From assembly GCF_030272615.1 (NCBI RefSeq), contig NC_081414.1:235639733-235703732 (forward strand): DNA of 64,000 nt. Reading direction: 5' to 3'. The stretch comes from Cryptomeria japonica. Lineage: Eukaryota > Streptophyta > Pinopsida > Cupressales > Cupressaceae. The position numbers were made by a program, and so were the translations under genes. The notes beneath the pieces are model-generated. The model was given only the letters and a program-made list of their open reading frames with translations, did no database searches and was not told the origin of the DNA. The stretch's first letter is position 1, and the number at the start of each line of letters is the position of its first letter. Below, piece by piece: positions 59,878-64,000 of this stretch.

Positions 59878-60347
59878 TGTTAGGGTTTCAAGTAGATCCG
59901 AAGCAAATATGAACTAACAATTATATGCAGATTTAAATACAAAAGATAAAGAAATAAAACAAGACACAGATAACACAGAGATTTAACGTGGTTCACCCAG
60001 AATGGGTTACGTCCACCATACACAGCCGTCCAATCTTTCTTCTTATCCAGCAAAATAGTACATCAACCTTACAATGCCTTAAGCATCCCAGCCGCTTATA
60101 ACATGCGTTTTTAGGGCAACAAACAAAGTCGGCCTTTTTTAGGGTTTTATTACAATGTCGCTTTTCATCAACAAAAACGGCAAAAAAAAAAATTTCTCGG
60201 GGGCTGCCGCCCCCGAACCCCTGCCCGGAGCTCGGCCCGGCCCCGGACCTCGACGAGGATACATGCTGAGTGTACAGTACTTTGCTGATCAGTTGCCACA
60301 TTTCAACAATCTCCCACTTGGAGACTGATCAGGCTCCACACCGAACA
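59878..60347 (-). repeat. 5' LTR of C3
   Basis: 470 bp, partner of 55,324-55,793. GC-rich block at about 60,199-60,258. Followed by AACCG. Confidence 0.95.
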
Positions 60348-60352
60348 AACCG

Positions 60353-61520
60353 CACCCTTAATGTCTTCTCCAGTTGCTGCAGGAACTGTTGTTTTATCTT
60401 GGTTGGTGAATTATTGCAAAAACTGCTTTTTGGTGGCAGACTTATGATACAGGCGTAGTCAATGACCATTTACTAGAAGCTTGAATCTGACTGGATCTAT
60501 AGTGGTCAAGCAAACTGCTCCATTTGTAAAAACTTCATCTATTTCATATGGACCTAACCATCTTGTCTAGAGCTTTCCCATAGTATCTTTATATCTAGAA
60601 TCATATAGCAGTGCCCAAACACCTGATTTAAATTTTCTCTCCTTTATGTATTTATCATGCCATTTAGTTCTTTGATTTTGAATAAGTTTTGTATGTTGGA
60701 CAACCATCTTCCTCAGCTCATCCAGAGCATTTAATTGCAGAATGCAGTCTCTTTGTGCTTCAAAAAGAGTCATATTCAATTGAAGAGTTGTTCTAAGAGT
60801 TTTATGCTCAAACTCAATGGGCATCATTGTTGTTTTTCCATACACCATTTCAAAAGGTGTAAAACCAATTGGTGTCTACCATGTTGTTTTGTATGCCCAA
60901 ATGGCTTCAAGAAGTCTATGTGACCAATATTTCTTATGAAGAGCTACTGTCTTGGTAAGAATGGCTTCTAAATCCCTGTTTGTGACTTCTACTTGACCAT
61001 TTGCTTGTGGATGATATGGGGTAGACTTCCTATGCCTGATATTATATTCATTAACCAATGTTGCAATCAATGTGGAAGTAAATTGTGGTCCTTGGTCTGA
61101 AACAATCTCTCTTGGAACTCCATACCTGGTAAATATTTCTTCAAAGAGAGATTCAGCTACTTTATTATCTCTTGCATGTGTCATAGCTCGTGCTTCCACC
61201 CAATTGGTGACATAATCAGTTCATACTAGAATATAAGATTTCCCATTTGAAGGAGGATCTATCGGCCCAACAAAATCTAATCCCCATTTATCAAATGGTG
61301 CAACTAATATCTGGGGGTATAATGGCATTTCATCAAATCTTTTAGGCCTACCCATGAGCTAGCATCTATCACATTTTCTAGTATATTGTGTTGCTTCCTT
61401 ATATAATGTTGGCCAATAATATCTTGTGCCAAGTATTTTAAGTGTTGTTCTTTTAGCAACAAAATGTCCTCCACATGGCTCATCATGACATGCATGAAGG
61501 ATAGCATATATTTCATCCTC
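60353..61520 (-). pseudogene. G2 gypsy integrase
   Basis: Read on the minus strand: EDEIYAILHACHDEPCGGHF and KCDRC (HHCC zinc domain), WGLDFVGPIDPPSNGKSYIL (first Asp), GVPREIVSDQGPQFTS (second Asp), YHPQANGQVEVTNRDLEAIL (Glu), then TPFEMVYGKTTMMPIEF and a C-terminal chromo-less tail ending near 60,400. It lies essentially in one frame, with stops after CDRC (where the family has Gln, so CAG to TAG), in YILV-stop-TDYV and after YKTTW. The catalytic triad is intact. RT and everything upstream are cut off at about 61,520. Integrase inserts the cDNA into the genome. Confidence 0.85.
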
Positions 61521-62331
61521 GGGTTAGTGCAGGATCAAAGGGGGCCAAAAAGTGGCGATGTGAAAAAAATAGCCTTCTTCACTCACCTAAAAATGCGAAA
61601 ATCCGTGTTGACTTTTTGCTTGGCCTGGGTGTCAGTACACCTTGGCTTGGTAATTACCTATGCAAATCGGATATCCGATTTTTGTTTGTAATTTTAATTT
61701 AAAAAATATATTATATATTACATATTGTATAATATGTATAATGTAATAATATATTATATAATATAATAATATATTATATAATACGTATTATATTATTATA
61801 TTATATTATATATATTATATAATATATAATATTATATAATATTATATAATATATAATATAATATTATATATTATATAATACGTATTATATATTATATTAT
61901 ATAATATATAATTATATTTTATAATATAATACAATACGTATTATATAATATATTATTATATTATATATGTTATTTTAAAATAATTTAAGTATAAAAATCG
62001 GATATCCAATTTTCTAAGGCAAATATATTTCGACAGTGACAGCTCGTGAGTCATTTTTAACTCACGGGCTGCGCGATTTTATTAAAATTCGATATCCGAT
62101 GCACCCGATATCCGGTGTTTTGGCAAAAAAATGCTAAAAAATAGATTGAAAGGTAAGAATTTTATTGTTTTCAATCATTTTCATTCATTTTTTGTATTTT
62201 TTGTTAATGTTTATTTGATTTTTCATTGAAAATATGGTTTTTTTCATGAAAACAAGGTTTTTTTTAATCAAATACCTAATTGTTTAAATTTGTTAACTAA
62301 ATTTAATTGTTTACATTCAATTAGGTTAAAA
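61521..62331 (+). other. Non-coding stretch with AT-rich repeat and GGATATCC palindromes
   Basis: Starts where G2 integrase ends (GGGTTAGTGCAGGATC). About 61,695-61,975 is almost pure A/T made of TATTATATAATA-type units. On both sides lie copies of a palindrome: ATCGGATATCCGAT before it, ATCGGATATCCAAT after it, then TCGATATCCGATG and CCGATATCCGG. This may be the 5' region of the gene at 62,332 or a transposon end; no terminal repeat could be proven. Confidence 0.55.
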
Positions 62332-64000
62332 ATGGGGGATAACAATGAAAACACTGACCAACCACAATTGCAACAACCAAACCCTCCTTTGCCAAACCCC
62401 CCCTCAATTCAGGATTTGATTGCACAAAATTTGAATGAATTGAGGGGGATTGCAGAAGTATATCGTAGGATCCCTCGTCTAAACCCAATGTTTGATCCTC
62501 TCACGTCGATCATAAAGAGTATGGAAACCATGACTGAGGAGCACAATGCCACCCTTTTGTGGCGAGACTCTATGAGGGAAAAATATGCAGATGGCTTGTC
62601 GTATAAGAATATCAAGGATCTCGAGATATCCAAAGCCGCTATTGCCTCATTGTTTGTCAATCCCCACACTGGTCAACCCGTAGATCCAAAAAAAAAAAAC
62701 TTTCTATTAAATGGTGCACAAATGATGGTATTGTGAAAAACTTTTGGGATCGTTCGTGGATGGTTTTCGACAAACCACCCAACAACAATCTTGATATCCC
62801 CTTCTATTTCATAAAAAAATTGTATGTTGAGTTTGTTTTACGCAAACATGTGAACTACTTTGACATCCAACCTTTCCAGGGTGTAGGTTTAGGTATGCCC
62901 CAAAATAGACCTGGGGCAGTCAGAGTAGTCCAGGGCCCATATGTCCCCCCTCCTCCTATTGATCCCCCACCTGCAGTGCAGCATCCTGATATCATTTGTG
63001 AGGCGGCTTCATGAACCATATCAGCTATTCACTCTTTGAGTAGCCTTTTGGTTTCTCAGGTTGGGTCAGTAGCGGTGCATCTAGTGGCGATGACACGTCA
63101 TCCTCGGCTCCACACATATGCGTGCCCCATAGTTGTGACATGTGTGGGCACGTATGCCTGGGTCCAGTTGGACAACCCGTTGATCCTCCTAGGGACAGTG
63201 CAGATTATGAGGTGTACGAGATGCATGATGCACTAGATATTATTACACAGACTGGAGGATACCCTGGGGAGTCCTCACATGCTAGAGGCGAGGAGGCACC
63301 ATCATCATACATTGATGATGTAGTGGTAAGATTTGTATTTTCACAGTTCATGTTATATTTTAAATGAATATTTATAATCTAGATAATAATAAGTACTAAT
63401 TTTTATTTACATGGTCTATTTAACAGTTGATGACTAAGGAGGAGTTGAGACAGATTCAGGAGGGCACCTTGTCAGCCATTTCATTTGGCCTTCATAGCTT
63501 GATGGTACATATATTATTGCACCTAGTCATGTGTATTTTATTGTACATACATGCTCATCATTTATATTGGTATTAATTAGATTATGTAGTAACTTGCATG
63601 TATATCTTATTTTACTCTTGTAGGGCACAAGCAGCATGAGTGCGGGGCAATGTGATTTAGGATCTGGTAGTGCAGTTGGAGACAAGGGAAAGGTAATTGA
63701 ATGCAAATATGATTGAATGAATAGTTTAAATAACTTATAGTGATTATACATGTCTAGACATAGATTGATAGTTTCAAATACTTGTTGTGTATATATACAG
63801 AGAATTCTTGGCTTCACATCCTTGATGACTACACCCAGTATACCTGAAGAAGAAGAAGAGATGCCTCGAGTAGATGTGTGTTTATTTTATTTTTGATTAG
63901 TAGATATAATTTGTTATTATCAGTGACAATTATATGCTAACTTGTATCAATGTCATGTTTCTGAACATATGTAGGTTGTGTATGAAAATATTCAAAACAT
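62332..64000 (+). pseudogene. Unrecognised spliced gene, 5' part; runs off the right edge
   Basis: Starts MGDNNENTDQPQLQQPNPPL at 62,332, after TTACATTCAATTAG, which could be a 3' splice site. The first block has LNELRGIAEVYRRIPRLNPM and SLFVNPHTGQPVDPKKK, shifts frame at an A12 run (62,688-62,699), resumes as KNFWDRSWMVFDKPPNN and ends at a TGA (63,012). A third frame (about 63,060-63,325) contains HSCDMCGHVCLGPVGQPVDP. Clear exons follow: 63,427-63,504 (LMTKEELRQIQEGTLS...), 63,624-63,692 (GTSSMSAGQCDLGSGS...), 63,801-63,875 (RILGFTSLMTTPSIPEEEEE...) and from 63,975. Donors are GTAAG, GTACA, GTAAT and GTGTG and acceptors end in CAG or TAG; all these introns are phase 0. No family recognised. 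It may be a transposon gene, because it interrupts G2. Confidence 0.55.

Larger units (their letters stand above)
55324..60347 (-). mobile_element. C3: full-length Ty1/copia retrotransposon (5,024 bp)
   Basis: Two LTRs of exactly 470 bp, perfect target duplication aaccg, methionine-type primer site and polypurine tract. A single gag-pol frame of 1,312 codons is interrupted only by three stops. LTRs differ at about 20 of 470 positions by eye. It is the best preserved autonomous-type element in the window and a candidate source of enzymes for methionine-primed dependants, though its own LTRs do not match theirs. Confidence 0.96.

Noticed and set aside
52108-61520. An intact Athila-type element with an envelope gene
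   Set aside because: The post-integrase ORF shows no signal peptide or membrane segments in the translation, and the polypurine tract lies before it, so an env call is not supported.
61521-61535. CACTA transposon terminus
   Set aside because: TAGTG on the plus strand is what the right end of a CACTA element shows, not the left, and no partner end is visible.

Overview
The window looks like intergenic heterochromatin from a large plant nuclear genome, with nothing bacterial in it. The sequence is AT-rich and the recognisable coding sequence is almost all retroelement: Ty1/copia, Ty3/gypsy of the Tat type with a second RNase H, LINEs, a SINE-like unit and several small or non-autonomous LTR elements. 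Deep nesting, long LTRs and gene poverty suggest a gymnosperm-sized genome; that placement is inference. No conserved single-copy host gene was recognised.

Layout. 1-17,700 is old and decayed: a LINE RNase H tail at the left edge, a broken copy of an unusual ORF family (970-2832), a 1-kb direct repeat pair with TATA boxes (3922-4930 and 7595-8612), a SINE-like unit (about 9166), LINE ORF1 and ORF2 fragments (about 9960 and 15,220), and degenerate minisatellites. A (CA)40 microsatellite abuts a copia element, C2 (17,966-23,128). C2 carries the small LTR element S1 (19,070-20,819). The miniature LTR element T1 (23,129-24,840) sits at its right. T1 is cut by a Tat-type gypsy element, G1 (24,841-43,193). 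G1 is split between its two RNase H domains by non-autonomous element A (34,435-42,142, TSD gggta) and ends inside its integrase, where a minus-strand gypsy element, G2, takes over. G2 carries non-autonomous element B (44,122-52,107) and a nearly intact copia element, C3 (55,324-60,347, TSD aaccg). G2's integrase is interrupted near 61,520 by unrelated sequence holding the 5' part of a spliced gene that runs off the right edge.

The most unusual content is the pair A and B. Both have copia-like termini (initiator-Met-type primer site, AAAGGGGAGAT-type polypurine tract). Both encode a coiled-coil Gag with several CCHC knuckles and a second protein of about 1,124 codons that is homologous between them. 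Neither has protease, integrase or reverse transcriptase. More distant relatives of the second protein occur at 970-2832 and 52,469-54,714, the latter apparently inside a gypsy LTR. A and B therefore look like two families of a trans-mobilised LTR element carrying a conserved non-pol protein.

Decay is mostly by nonsense substitution. B has about 16 in-frame stops but no frameshift over some 4.7 kb of coding sequence, and C3 has three stops and no frameshift over 1,312 codons. In A all five stops in ORF2 are TAG. This fits deamination of methylated cytosine in silenced DNA. All percent identities are eye estimates from partial alignments.
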